Shown: one piece after another, positions 12,579 to 24,601 of the stretch
Layout: each line of letters opens with the position of its first letter
How positions within the stretch are numbered: position 1 is the first letter of the stretch
Assembly: GCA_018398815.1 (NCBI GenBank)
Contig: CM031622.1
Span: forward strand, 18,217,315-18,281,314
DNA length: 64,000 nt
Direction: 5' to 3'
DNA from: Conus ventricosus
Lineage: Eukaryota > Mollusca > Gastropoda > Neogastropoda > Conidae
Made by a program: the position numbers and the translations under genes
Notes under the pieces: model-generated
What the model saw: only the letters and a program-made list of their open reading frames with translations
Database searches by the model: none
What the model was told of the DNA's origin: nothing

Positions 12579-15218
12579 TCAGTCTTGAAACTGTGGTCTG
12601 GTGCCACCAGTGGCTCCAGATGCTCTGTGAGCAGGACTTTGAGCTGTTGCTGATTTGTTGTTCAAGCCCCTGACTTTCTCAACGTGCATGATTGTGGAGT
12701 GTGATCCTCCTCGCACTCCTAGCTCTCCAGCAGTGTGCCACTCCTGTTCCCCCAGTGTCTGTTCACAGGGAATCACAGTGAGGTTTCCAACAGAATGTTG
12801 TTTGGGATTGATGCAGTCTGGAAACTTTTCTCTGTAAAATGCCATGTACCCGATTGATGGATGTTTCAATATCTCTTCTCATCACAGATGGCTCTTTGAT
12901 GCGATATGCGTCGATGAACATCGAGGAAGAGGGCATTCAGCTCATTGGCGAGAACTTGTCAACGAATGTTTCTGGATGTATTTAGTATGGGCCCTGCGAG
13001 TTGGAATTTCTCCTGTCTTTTCTGCAACCTCTGAACAGATGTTTTTGTACCCGGTTCTTTCAGATACTTGTTGCAATGGTTCCCAACAAAGGCACTGGTA
13101 TGGATAAGCCTGCGTGGGATGTTCTTGTTTGCCCGCAGAACATTCTTCTAGTTTGCATTGTGATTGGCCCAGAACGGAATAGCAATGAGTGGCTGTAGAT
13201 TTCTTTTTATCCACTTTCTTACTTGGTTCTTTTTTATGCTTTCTTCAAGTTCCTTTGTAGTTTACTTTCTGGCCTTGGCATGGAGTTTGTCTCAGCAGTT
13301 TCTTTTTCTTTTTCAATGGCTCTTGCTCTTTACATGCTGCTGAAATGTACTGGAAATACTCACAACTTGGCAAGAGTGATGTCTATCATGTGAAGCTTAA
13401 TGTTTGCCAGCGTTCATCAAGAGCAGGCATCATCTTCAAGCAAGGTCATGGTGTTTTTGACAACACCCAGCACGATGTGAAGGTAGGAGGTGTCACTGCT
13501 TCAGTTCTATGTCTAAAGAACTGGTTTTCTGATACACATTGTTGAATAGTTGCTTTTGATTTCATTTTTCCTGCACGCTTATTACTTCTGATAGTCCCTC
13601 TTGATCTGGACTGAACGGTTCTCTTGCTGATGTTTCCTTCATGTTTCTCCGGGGGCAGCTGCATCTGTGTCTTCGTTCTGTTGTGCAGTACAGACAGGGT
13701 GGATCCCCTGTGCACCTGTCAGTCCATACATTTTAGTTATAAAGTCATAGTCTCAAAGAGAAAAAGGCGAGGTTGTTGCCTCGCCATTCCATGCTTTCAT
13801 GGTCTCAATTTGTCTTTGTAAGGTCCAACAGTCTTCTTGTACGGTTTTCAGGGGTGTCATTCACATTCAGCAATGGTCATAATGCAATGTGTTATGCTTG
13901 AATTAGCGTTCACAGGTTTGCTATTTGAAGCATCATTTTAAATGATCCGCCTCCAGGGTCACGCCAATCCTTGTCTGATTTCGTTCGCTGGAATTACTCT
14001 CATCATGCCATGTTAATCGGCCTTGATTGTCATAAGCTTCCAGCAGTTTGGTGCAATGCTGGGGACATCCTTAATGCATGAAGAAGGTGGTTGGTAACCA
14101 GTTCCAGATCCCAACGATCTCATTCCAAGGGACCTCCACACTTCTATCTGACATTCTACTTCGGCACACTGTGCTTTGACTTGTTCTTTCCTTTCTTTTC
14201 TGTTCACTGGCACAGTGTACCCGAGAGCTCCTATAGAAATGTTTGTGCAGTCTGTACTTGTCAAACTGAAGGCCAAGTGCCGCCACGAGGCATGACTGTT
14301 TTGCAGTTACGATACTTGACGCATTTCGCTTCATAAGTACCAGGCTGTTTGGTACTTTGCTTGCCGTCTTCAGTTCTGTGCCCTTGCTGTTTGGCCGCTC
14401 TTGGTCAGTGTCTCCGGGATAACATTCCAAATACGAATTTTGTTCATTTCTTTTTGCTCGCGTCTTCCTGAGTGGTGTTCGAGCTTCTCTTGATGCCGTT
14501 TCCGAGGTTTGTAATTTTTTTTCAGCACCAATCGGCTTCACCAGTTTGGCATGTGACAGTCATTTGAGCACTGGACTGTGAGAGCTTAATGCGGGCAGTT
14601 TTGTGAAATAAGCTTTCTTTGTGGTTGTCAGTGGTGCCTTCAGCTGATCAAAGGCCTGAGGATTTCTTTTTCTGAACTGGGAGACAATGCTTTGTCAATG
14701 CCGTTGGAACGGTTCTGCACTGTATGCGCTCTGAATCTTTGGTGGAGTTGATGTGGCATCAGATGTGACACAAAGGAAATTGTTTTTTGACTGGAGATAA
14801 TGCTCATTGATGGAGTGGGGCAGTCTGCATGTTACAGTTCTAGTGGACTTTTTTGCCGGAGTTGATGTGGCTTAGATGAGACAGTAAAATGAAATAACAC
14901 TATCAAGATCAGGTTTGATTGGCACTTTCGTTTTGCTGGTTGGAATACTGTTTGAGATACGGCAGATTTCTTTATCTTTTTCTCTGGTCCCCACTTTACT
15001 CTGCTGTTGAAAGGTGAGTGCATAGGCACACTGACTGACAGATAAACTGGGGTCAAACAGGGGCCATAATTTTGAGGCTTATTCAAATTCTGCCAATTGC
15101 ACGGCCTCTTTTGCTGTAGTTGAATGTTTGCGGTTTGTCGATTTTTCAAAGTTTCTTTTTGCACAAAAACACACAAAACTATTTTTGAATATGTACTTCC
15201 TACTATCTTCCAGTACAT
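12579..15218 (-). pseudogene. Coding-like minus-strand stretch, unidentified
   Basis: Several minus-strand open pieces (14832-15218, 14071-14541, 13446-13715, 12579-12869) have low-repeat, Lys/Ser/Arg/Pro-rich translations unlike the simple-sequence ORFs nearby. They follow each other in the same direction without obvious splice sites, which would fit a decayed retrocopy or one long broken exon. The last piece contains FPDCINPKQHSVGNLTVIP and ends at a TGA near 12579. I do not recognise the family. Because block B lacks this block, no second copy in this window can test the frame. Confidence 0.4.
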
Positions 15219-15384
15219 TCACATTGAAGATTACGTTTATTGCAGAAGCAACACTCAAAACACGTTACTTCTGATTTGTTTTGATCTTTCTTTGGATCTC
15301 TTAGACCTTTTCAAACACCAGTATACACAAGACCTTTAAAACGTTCAAAATGGTCAGTGAGAGAATGACCGTTTTGTTCCATAT

Positions 15385-15530
15385 CCTTTCAGGGCCATCA
15401 CCCCCCCCTCCTCTCTCTCTCTTCTCTCTCTCATCTATCTCTCTCCTCACACACACACACACTACACGCACGCATGCACGCTCGCACGCACTCAGCACAC
15501 ACAACACACACAACACACAACTACACACAC
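15385..15530. repeat. (CT)n and (CA)n microsatellites
   Basis: A CT tract (about 15408-15448) runs into an interrupted CA tract with CACG units (about 15449-15525). The rest of 15540-15880 is AT-rich and shows nothing I can name. Confidence 0.85.
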
Positions 15531-15879
15531 AACCAAAACAACCTTATGGTACTACCAACAAACACACTTTTATTTGAATTGCCGATAGAAATAGTTTAGT
15601 GATTGGAAATGAAGTTTTATTTTATCTATAATAATTATTCACTTTATTATTGTTAGGCCTACTACCATTACTGTTATTCCAAAAGTTTAAGTAAATTATT
15701 GTGCTTGTGTAATATGTTATCCTCAACGTTCCCTTTAATTAGGCTTCGTTGCTCTTACATGAACCATAGTAATCTAAAATGTAGCAAAAAATGGAATGAA
15801 ATATGTATATATACACCGGTGTAAATACGGCCCTTTACAAATGCTAACTAACTTTTCATTCACAAAGATTTTTTTTCCA

Positions 15880-16001
15880 ACGCCCTGGCCGGCACTTCGG
15901 CTCACAAACATCATCAGGCAGCGCAGCTCATCAGGGCAGGCCACGCGCACGGCGCGCGGCCACGGCGAAAGCCTAGGTTTGCGGTCGCAAGTTCTGTCAG
16001 G
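15880..16001 (+). other. Possible GC-rich exon with a strong 5' splice site
   Basis: A CpG-rich stretch (around 15940-15990) ends in CTGTCAG followed by GTAAGTTTT, a near-perfect splice donor. This is what a first non-coding or short coding exon of a plus-strand gene would look like. The local frame is open but short, and I could not find its partner exon. The stretch 16002-16339 shows no further signal. Inference only. Confidence 0.3.
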
Positions 16002-16379
16002 TAAGTTTTAAAAACACGAACTTTTTAATTTATGGTACTCACCAGAGAAGAGCGGAAAATGCCAGCTTTTGTCACACTCTCAAGTACTCACTGCGCTATT
16101 GCTCTCGTACAGAAATTTTAGTTAAAAAACTCTGCTACGTTAAAATATTTAACTTAATGATGTTTCACCAGTCTCGAAGCGGTCCAAACACTAAAAAAAA
16201 AGCGTGTTCGCTGAGGCAAAGATCGCGCGTCTTGGTACAGTGCGGTGGCTGACTCGTTACGCGCCTAGCTGGGGTCAACGGCTAAGCGGTTGAATTGAAA
16301 CTAAATGCTGTGGTTGTGAGTGGGTTGGCGCGGCCGTGAGATCTTCATCATCAAAGCTGCCTATGGATGTGAGTTAATC

Positions 16380-16625
16380 ATTTTCTAGATGACACAGACA
16401 GTGCATATGAGAAAATATTTCTGTGCATGAAAATACTGAAGTTTACAGAGTAGGTTCCACCAGTTACACCTGAATATAGATTATCGTCTGGTGGCATGAC
16501 AACTTCTTGGCATGTCATAGTCTGGCAGAGCACTGCTGCAGCACAGCCATCAAATCGCACTCATTGGAACTGTTCACAAAAAGCAGGAAACATTCTGGAT
16601 TTCCAGCGGATAAGATGAAACTTTC
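16380..16625 (-). pseudogene. Two exons of an unidentified gene, damaged block A copies
   Basis: Minus-strand counterparts of the exons at 60055-60174 and about 60240-60348. The peptide DGCAAAVLCQTM is identical in the two blocks. In A the downstream exon hits a stop early, after FHAQKYF-like residues, and its end coincides with the left edge of the re-joined A/B alignment (16340). Indels separate the two copies. Confidence 0.5.
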
Positions 16626-17228
16626 CTGATGGTCTCAGTGGTGGGACTTATACATCACATCCATCAATTAGGGACAGCTCAGCTTTCACACACTTACTAT
16701 TTGTATCCATCAGTTTTTGATCATGTGGCTCATTTGAATGATGTGTAAGGACTAAGAATGATGTGCACTCATCTTCCTCCCAATCAATGAACAAATTGCC
16801 AGCACTTGCAAAACTTCTTCATGATGATGAAACCTGTACATTAAATGGAACCGAGTTTGTGTGTGCGTCTATAATGCACTTTTTTGCGTGCGCACTGATC
16901 GTATGCCAGACATATGAAAAACACACATACCTACAAGTCGCGATGTTGTGAATGCGTGGTTACTTCTTAATCTCTCTGACTCTCCCTTCCTTTTCTGTTG
17001 TATATTCATTTCAGCTCTTCCTTTTAAGTAGGCGACCCATATTTGTTATGCATAAACACCACAAACACCTAACACACACATTCACATACTCACATGCACA
17101 CACATGAGCACACACACCACACACCTCTCTCTCTCTCACACACAAACATACAGACACACCACCTATGATTTTTGGACCAAGCCAATATTTGATGCAGCAG
17201 CCCAAATGAAGATCTCAATTACTCCTAC

Positions 17229-17312
17229 GTTGACAAAATCAACAGCGAGTCTTCAGATCTTTCCTGATGCGTCCTTCATCTCAGTGGAAAGTCTTTGTGG
17301 TGTTGGGTTCAT
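17229..17312 (-). pseudogene. Small exon of an unidentified gene, block A copy
   Basis: Counterpart of the exon at 60954-61040. The acceptor (TTTTCTACAG before ATGAACCC) is intact, but the block-B donor GTGAGT is not preserved here and the frame carries indels. The surrounding sequence 17313-18384 has A-rich tracts and a short GC-rich palindromic repeat (17690-17790), nothing else. Confidence 0.45.
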
Positions 17313-17689
17313 CTGTAGAAAATAATGAAAACCTGCAATAGCACTAATCACAGGCAATGTGTGCAAAAAAAATGGTTTTCTGAAAAATCATTCAAGCCTT
17401 TGTTTGAAAAGGGTTTTGGCATTTTATAAGTTCTGGGATGATGGTTTTCATCTTTTAAAAAAATTATGAAATGTCTTTTTTTATGTTCTTTTTTTTTAAA
17501 AAGACTTAATCAGTCATTCCATGAAGGAGCACAACAAAACCAATCTTGACTTAGTACTGTAAACAAACTATAAATGTTCAACAACAAACATTTTTTTCTG
17601 TCATAAAGAAACAAAATTCAGTGTTACATTTTGCACACTACAATCTCATTAGGATGGCCTATGTATGTGCAAAAACTGTTGTAAAGAGG

Positions 17690-17790
17690 AGATTGGCCGA
17701 GGTCTGGGGGCCAGCTTAGGCCCCCAGTGGGGTCAAGGACAAGTCTCAGCGGGTGGTTCTGGGGGCAGAGCTCCTGAAGATGAAGCATAT
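17690..17790. repeat. GC-rich dispersed repeat with palindrome
   Basis: Contains CTGGGGGCC, a 6-base loop and GGCCCCCAG, a perfect 9-bp inverted repeat, followed by GGGGGCAGAGCTCCTGAAG and an A/T-rich end. Block B has the same unit at 61467-61565. The layout resembles a widespread invertebrate interspersed repeat, but I cannot name it. Confidence 0.6.
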
Positions 17791-18384
17791 TTTGTATTAA
17801 TTAAAGCATAATAAATCTTTTAAAAAATCACTTTCTGCTTCTAAACAATCTTCTATTAAAACAACTGTTAAACACCATATAGACTGAGATTGATGTGAAA
17901 AAAACAAACAAAAAAAAACTATATCAATTGAGGAGAAAGCTAACATTTAGTATGATGAATCCTAAGAGTTGTAGCTGGAGAGAAATTTAAACACACGGTG
18001 CTTTCGGGACTTAAAGACTAAGGCCTGTAGATAAGTAAATCAGAGTGGGAATAAAAGTAAGTTTAATCAGAGTTGGAATCAAACTACCTTGGACATGGAG
18101 ATATGTAGAAAATCAGATTGGGAGTCAAAACTATCATTGGAAAAGAAACATAGATTGTTGCATACCCCAATATCTTAACACCTTGCTGTAATGGGGTGTA
18201 AACACACACATTTTCCACCTCCGCCCTGGTACCCAGCAGAAGCGGCGGGGATCTTGTAATTGTATCCTGGTGACGACAATCTAACCATACATATATATGC
18301 AAACATGACTTATTCAGTTCACCTCCCTCCATCTCACCACGGACTATGCCTGTCGACTGGGCTTTTGCTTTTATGCTAAAAAAG

Positions 18385-18656
18385 GATTGATATAGGGACA
18401 GAAGACTTTCGTTACTGTGCCTGTGTGGATACCGAGGGACACAAGTGGCAGGTGTGGTATCTGAGTTTTGATGACACGTACTTTTCACATGTCCTGGAAG
18501 GCAGACACAAAGTGAGTGGATGCATGAATCTGCAGGAAGTCTGCTCCCATTCTTGACAACATTACTGCTGAAAAAGAGGGTCAGAACGTGGGATGACTGG
18601 AGAGTCGGGGTTGAACAGTTCAGGATACTGATAGTCAGTCCTTTCTCACACAATAG
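18385..18656 (+). CDS. Terminal exon of an unidentified gene (block A copy)
   Basis: Counterpart of the exon at 62154-62427. The likely acceptor is the AG at 18383-18384, after a pyrimidine-rich stretch and a CTAAA branch-point-like motif. This copy preserves the frame through CACVDTEGHKWQVWYLSFDD, which block B breaks by an indel. Later it has its own indels, so the downstream frame must be read from block B. It ends at tandem TAG stops (18654-18659). The family is not recognised. Confidence 0.5.
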
Positions 18657-18713
18657 TAGAAAAATTGGGTAGACAGAGGTTTCCTTGAGAATGGTAAACA
18701 TGGTGTGACGTGG

Positions 18714-18728
18714 CCCCCCCCCCCCCCC
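18714..18728. repeat. Poly-C run
   Basis: Fifteen consecutive C. It is absent at the same place in block B (near 62490), so it is a length variant or an assembly error. The stretch 18730-19279 has no gene; from 18873 to about 19925 it has no counterpart in block B. Confidence 0.8.
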
Positions 18729-19279
18729 AAGTCACTTCCCATTTCTTATCTGCAATGGGGACAGAATGCATTCATGTCTAACATCTGTGGACTAATCTTA
18801 AATAATTGTATGCTCGAACCGCCAGGGAGAAACGTGGACAAACGAGTTACCATAAAAACACAACGCGTTTCGAGGTTAACATTGATTTAGATTTGTTTAG
18901 TTTTCCACTGCAGTCGTACTCACTTTTGATAACTAGATCTGATGGACTAAATTGAATTCATGTCTTTCATTGTTGGATCTGAACTGTTCTCAATGTAGAC
19001 TTTTTGTTCAAACATAGCGCGAGACAGTTCTATTGCCGTTTTTGCTCTTATTTCTAGTGTTGTCTTTTGATGCTCAAATGGCAAACAATGAGCACAACAT
19101 GGCAGGCAGTTACCATCTCAACTATCTGAAAGAGGACTAGGATTCTGTATCTGGGAGCGACTTCCTTTGGTGGGATGGGACGCTCGATTTGTGATCTCTG
19201 ATTGCACAAAGTCAAAACTGCCAAAGTAGACACGTTTTTGGCAAGGTCAGGCCAGGTCAGGCAACTGGACGACCAGGCC

Positions 19280-21985
19280 TTGCGGCCTCATAACGTGTCC
19301 TTTTTAATTAATTAACAATTGCTGTGATGATATAAGCATCCCTTTTGATGCACCAATCTAAAGATACTTTAACTGAGCAATTTTAGTATCACTGTCTGGG
19401 AGGTTTTTGAATTTGTTAGTATCTGAGCCAATTTAGTTGTGCAGGAAGATTGTTCCAATGTTTGGTGACTCTGTTAGAGGAAAAGTTTTTCCTAATATTA
19501 TTTCTGCTATAGATGGTTAGAATTTTAAGATCACTGAAACATTACAAGTTCTTGTTTCATTAGACAAGTGAAAAAAATCTTTGTTAGTATTGTCAGTATT
19601 TTGAAAATCTTGTAAACATTTATCAATTCTCCCTTAATCTTCTATATTTTAAAGATGGCAAGTCTACTTTTGTAGCCTGTCCTCGTAATATAAATTTTTT
19701 ATAAATTTTAACATTTTAGTTGCTCTCCTCTGTACTCTTTCGATTGCACTAGACTGTCGTTTAATAAAAGGATTCCAAATCATGTTTCCATACTCAAGAT
19801 GTGGCCGTACAAACAAGTGTATACATTTCATTTACGAACCCTTTTCACTTAAATTTTTAAAAATCCTTCTAATCGAGCCCAGCATCCTATTGGCTTTATT
19901 TATTGCTGTTGTAATATGCTTGTCGAATTTGAGTTTTGAATCAAATATCACTCCTAAATCCTTTTCCTCTGTACAAGTATCTAAAACATGCTTGGATGAG
20001 ACATGAGTTATTTCATATCCTTTGTTTGGATTATCATACTCTGCATGCATAACCTTGCATTTCCCTGCATTAAAGTATAGATTCAACTTCTCTGACCATT
20101 GTATGAATTTGTTTATGTCATTTTGCAGTATATCTGAATTCTGGGAACGATTATACACTTTAGCATCATCTGCAAATATCTTGCATGTACTCTGTATGTC
20201 ATCTGGGAGATCATTTATAAAAATTGTAAAAGTACTGGGCCCAGGATACTTCCTGGGGAATACCACTTTAAACATCAATGTTTGAGGACTATTTTGTTCC
20301 CACCCGCAACCTTTGAGATCTTCCCTTCAAAAAGTTTTTCACGCACTGTAGTAAATTTCTTGTTATCCCATAAGCTTCCATTTCAAGAAGTAGCCTTTTA
20401 TGCAGCACAGAGTCGGCACCTTTCTAAAATCTAAGTAAATGATATCAAAATGCCTCTTGACTTCTAAAAGTTGTGTAAAATCATCCATCACATCTAACAA
20501 CTGGGTCATGCACGACGCCCTGTCCCTGAACCCGTGTTGGCACTCTGTGAAAAGATTGGAATCTGTCATATGTTTAACCACGGCGTCCCTCACAATCTGC
20601 TCTAAAATTTGGCATTATATACATGTCAGGCTCACTGGTCTATAATTACCAGGGTCGGATCTTGTGGCCTTTTTGTAGACAGCAATGACCTCAGCTGTTT
20701 TCCAATCTGATGGGAGTTCCCAGCTTCTAAGCTTTTATTGAATAAAATTGTAAGAAGAATGGCTAGTTCCTGATACAGCTCCTTGAGCACTCTGGCTGGA
20801 ACCCTATCTGGCCCCTTAGCCTTGTTTACATCCACATTTTCAATTTATTTTTCACAGCTTCTACTGTAATAACTAAGTCTGAGCTATATGCGGGAGCCTC
20901 CTTAGCAATTAGTGGTAAGTTGTCTGTATTTTCTTTGGTAAACACACTAGCAAAGTACTCATTCAAAACACTGGCTTTGTCCTGATCATTGGTAACCATG
21001 TTACCTTGCTATCTTTCAATGAGCTAACTCCAGAACACATTTTAAGTTTAGAGTTTATATATTTCCAAAACATTTTCGAATTTAGCTTAGTTTTTGGCGA
21101 TTTCTTTTTCATGTTCCTTCGTCTCACTCCTCAATTTCTTGCTACAATAATTTCTTACTTCTATGTAGTCCTAATATCGTTTACCTGCCTTCAACTTACA
21201 TTCTCTAAATAATTTCTATATAATCTTTCTTTCTTTTTTTACCTTGTTTCTTAATGCTAGTGACATCCAATAAGGTCTATACTTTTTCTTCCTATTGTTA
21301 AAACCTCTTCTTTTCGGTATGTTTTTATCCATTAAAAAGTGCATTTCCCTTTAATGTCCTGCCAACATTCCTTTACATTCAAATCATTCAAGTAGTCCCA
21401 AATCTGATCCACAAGATCCTGTCTCATTTGTGTATAATTTCCTTTTTTCGAATTATATGTCATTGTTTGTTCAGTGGAATCTGTTGTGTACAAGGAAAAT
21501 GGTTAGCACATGGTGGTCACTCTTGCCATGGGGGCAAGAGTGTGTAATGTCTGATACTATCTGTGTATCGTTAACTAAAATCAGGTCAAGTATGTTCTCT
21601 TGTTGGCCTTCTCTTGTCCTTGTGGGCTTTGTTACAGTTTGAAATAAAAATGCATCCCTTAAACTTTCAATAAAATCATTTATCTTTATCATTAATCCAG
21701 TGCCCTTCCCAATCTACATTTGGAAAGTTAAAATCCCCCATGATTAAAACTTTACCATATTTCTGGATTTCTTCTCTTCCTAAAAGTTGAAAGAGTTTAT
21801 GAAGATTTTCTTCAGTGGTGTTAGGACTTATATATATAAGGGTTTTCTTATATTTTATAATATCTTCCCCCATTTTCTTCATTTTTTTTTTTTTTAAAAA
21901 GTTCAAATCTTTGCCCAAATCATTTACTATGATGACTGGGGAATTGTTAGCTGCACTTGTTTTCCCCCACTATTAATTGTTCAGC
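19280..21985 (-). mobile_element. CR1/Jockey-like LINE ORF2, nearly complete but broken
   Basis: Read on the minus strand, the order is endonuclease then reverse transcriptase. The endonuclease shows GDFNFPNVDW (about 21738) and SDHHV (about 21521), the catalytic signatures of the AP-endonuclease-like domain. The reverse transcriptase follows with a GPDRVPARVLKELYQ block (about 20810), ECQHGFR (about 20540), DIIYLDFRK (about 20450) and the active-site FADD box (about 20176), then a C-terminal tail down to about 19450. Several frameshifts and stops make it non-autonomous. The 5' end stops at an AT microsatellite near 21988 and the start of the endonuclease is missing. A second copy of 19930-21300 lies at 62631-64000. 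Confidence 0.9.
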
Positions 21986-21987
<2 letters not shown>

Positions 21988-22022
<35 letters not shown>

Positions 22023-22038
22023 ATATATATATATATAT
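21988..22038. repeat. (AT)n microsatellite
   Basis: AT run of about 50 bp at the 5' edge of the preceding LINE. The sequence from 22040 to 22350 is T/A-rich and shows no gene. Confidence 0.9.
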
Positions 22039-22355
22039 GTGCAACCAACAAGAATTTTTTTCTTTGTCCTTAGAAATTGGCACCAGACCGACTCTTGGAA
22101 TGTAGTTATTTCTTCTTCTGTTATGTGGCCACAATCAACACTGATTATTTTGCCACAGAATAGGTTTCCTTGAACTGGCTGCCCGACTTTTAAAAAAAAA
22201 ATCTTTTTTTTTTTTCCTGTGCAGGCTTGAAATAGCTCTTCAAGTTGTATAAGTTGATACTAGATACAACATTTACCCAGATCACTTTAAACACTCCCTG
22301 CCATAACTGGATCAGAGAGATGAAAAAGTGACGGGCAGGCATCCTAGCGGCACCC

Positions 22356-22356
<1 letters not shown>

Positions 22357-22444
<88 letters not shown>
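22357..22444. repeat. 88-bp uninterrupted poly-C tract
   Basis: Eighty-eight consecutive C, the longest homopolymer in the window. Such tracts can form i-motif or G-quadruplex structures, but this length is also typical of a collapse or read artefact. From 22445 to 22763 I see no gene. Confidence 0.95.
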
Positions 22445-22445
<1 letters not shown>

Positions 22446-22763
22446 CCGCAGCGGCCCTCCTACCAGCACACCCCTACCCACTACCTACCTAACATTGCAC
22501 AATCTACTAACTCATTTAAAAATCTCCTTGATGCGGATCATAAATTCACTAAATTGTTATTTGAATTTGATTAACAAACCAATATGCGCATACGCAACAA
22601 ACCAATTCAGAACACTAACATGGATGGGATTCAAGAAAGGCCGCGAGGCCTAGGCTACGTATAACAGCCTGTCCCTTACTACTACTACTACCTTTGCACT
22701 CTCACATTCATACAGGACAGTTTGTGTTTGCGTTCGTTTTAATCTTACTCCTGAAGTTTCGCA

Positions 22764-22921
22764 GCAGCGAGACTGTCAAGAGTGTCAGTACTGAGGTGGG
22801 AGGTGGCTATTTTATGCAGCGAGACTGTCAAGAGTGTCAGTACTGAGGTGGGAGGTGACTATTTTTAAGCAGCGAGACTGTCAAGAGTGTCAGTACTGAG
22901 GTGGGAGGTGACTATTTTTAA
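22764..22921 (+). repeat. Three tandem 52-53-bp units
   Basis: Three nearly identical copies starting GCAGCGAGACTGTCAAGAGT at 22764, 22816 and 22869. Each ends in a short T-rich stretch. There is no ORF through them. Confidence 0.95.
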
Positions 22922-23600
22922 AAACTGTCAGAGGAGTCTGCCTCTACAATGAGTGCTGGGAGTTCATCCCACTAACGGATGCCTCGGGGCCATCCTTGCG
23001 CATAGGCCTTTATATGTAATGCTTTATCAAAGTACAAGGCAACTCCTCGGGTTGGGTTTTCATTGTGAAACATATTAAATTTTCCAGGCTATATTCGGAA
23101 GGTACAAGGTCTCGTCTTTTAGGAATCGTCTCTGTAACGGCAATAATTTTTTTGTTCTAGTTCATCAATCTGAAACACCAATTCAGTTTTCTTGTTTGTT
23201 AACCATCAGCATGGTGTACAGAACTTTAAACCCTACTCCATCCTTATTTTTTCTATCTTTAAAACTCCCTCTAAAACATTCTTTATAGTTTAAGATTCAC
23301 GCCATTAAAACTATGTACATGTGTCTATTTTTTTCTGTGATAACAGATAAGTCACTCTTTGCGTCCCTCCTAGAGTCTCCCTTTCCCAAGTTCCCAAAAC
23401 GCTTCAGATTCGCCGTGTTTTGTCACTTTTTCTTCTCACATCCCCGTCTCTGCGGTCACACAAACCTCCTTCAGCCATCGGTCTTCCGATGGTTCACATA
23501 GGCTACCTTTTTTTTTTTTCCTTCCAACTCGCTGGCAGCAAACTCTCGCTGTGAATCGTCGCCGTGGTGAGAACAGGGACCGTACAGTGATTGTTTTGCT
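22922..23600. other. No recognised feature
   Basis: AT-rich sequence with no gene-like frame conserved or supported by splice signals. A short plus-strand ORF at 23313-23501 has no recognisable motif and I do not call it. Confidence 0.6.
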
Positions 23601-23605
23601 CATAA

Positions 23606-23990
23606 TCATAATAGTGTGTTCTGTGCAATAGTGCTTGTCTGTGAAGCCTGCAATTGGTGGTGAGGTGGAGAAATCTTGAAGTTCTGGGTTTGTAACCCCG
23701 TACAGACATTGAGGGTAGAAAGCTCTTGTAAATAAGTATGCAAACGAACCTGTTCTAAATGTCTACTGAGATTAGCTGCAGGTAAGCCAAGCACATGGAC
23801 AGTAGAGGACAGATCAGAGGAAATGGACACATGAATCTTCAGTGAATCTGTCTATAATTCCTACTGAAATGTAGTTTTCCTCGTCTTCTAGACGTGTCCA
23901 AGGTGCAGGCAGCCGAGTGGAGTCTTTCCTCAGGTCTTTAAGTGTGAAGTAGCACACTCTCTGGGGTTCTGGAGGAGGTTCCCGTTGCAT
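23606..23990 (-). CDS. Probable last exon of an unidentified gene
   Basis: On the minus strand a good 3' splice site (CCTTTGTTCCAG) precedes 23990. The frame that follows is in phase with the exon at 24602-24728. It encodes a Pro/Glu-rich start (REPPPEPQRVCYF), then TRLPAPWTRLEDEENY and GIIDRFTED. It stops at 23814 as read. A +1 shift near 23820-23830 would continue through a 70-residue open frame (containing NLSRHLEQVRLHTYLQEL) to a stop at 23606; given the error profile here a lost base is likely. I do not recognise the protein. The region is single-copy in this window. Confidence 0.55.
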
Positions 23991-24042
23991 CTGGAACAAA
24001 GGATATGGGTTGTAGTTGCCTGTTTTCGGCTTACATGCATTT

Positions 24043-24117
24043 TATATATATATTTATATATATATATATATATATATATTAATATATAAAATATATATTT
24101 ATATATATATATATATA
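24043..24117. repeat. (TA)n-rich microsatellite
   Basis: Interrupted TA/TATATT array lying in the intron between the two exons of the minus-strand gene at 23606-24728. Confidence 0.9.
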
Positions 24118-24139
24118 CTGCTGAACAATTAAACAGTGG

Positions 24140-24330
24140 GAGAAAACAAGTGCAAGTTAACAATTCTTCAGTCATTACAGCAATGACTTGACAAAGATTT
24201 GAATTCACACAAAAAAGAAGAAAAAAAGGGGGGGAAATATATAATAAATATGAGAAACCCTTCACTAGCTGCCTGAGGGAACCATCGTATTCTCCTTTAA
24301 AACAGATCTATTTGTATTGCCTGCTCCTTA
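24140..24330. repeat. Dispersed repeat, copy 1
   Basis: Resembles 31575-31765: both contain AATGACTTG-C-AAGATTTGAA and CTTCACTAGCTGC followed by GGGAACCATCG. It lies in an intron here. Family unknown. Confidence 0.7.
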
Positions 24331-24601
24331 TAATATTATGTTCATTTGTGCATATTATACCTGTGAAAAAACAGATACATACATTATAGATTCATTCATT
24401 ATAGATACTACACTATAGATTCATTATGTAGATCATACATTACACCTGTGCAACAAAGCATGCTCTTCAATGCTCCAGTAATATTATTTGTACATACATG
24501 TTTTGAATTCTGCGATCATTTTCTTTCTTTTTCTTTCCGTTTTGAAGACAAAATATACCGTAAATGACTTTACTGGATATAAATTGTATGTTTTTGCTTA
24601 C

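Larger units (their letters stand above)
9728..16339. other. 6.6-kb block present in A, absent from B
   Basis: Block A and block B match up to about 9727 and again from about 16340; B passes directly from one to the other at about 60070. The two A-side junctions share the bases AGATC, and B has one copy of it. The block holds GC-rich sequence at both ends, a long simple-sequence array (10400-11790) and a coding-like minus-strand stretch (12579-15218). Whether A gained it or B lost it cannot be told from this window. Confidence 0.8.

Noticed and set aside
12579..15218. Assignment of the coding-like stretch to a spindle-associated family such as NUSAP or HURP
   Set aside because: Basic Lys/Ser-rich composition was the only resemblance; no diagnostic motif could be lined up.
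18084..18701. 205-residue minus-strand ORF
   Set aside because: It overlaps the plus-strand terminal exon on the opposite strand. The plus-strand reading has splice signals and agrees better with block B, where the minus ORF is broken.
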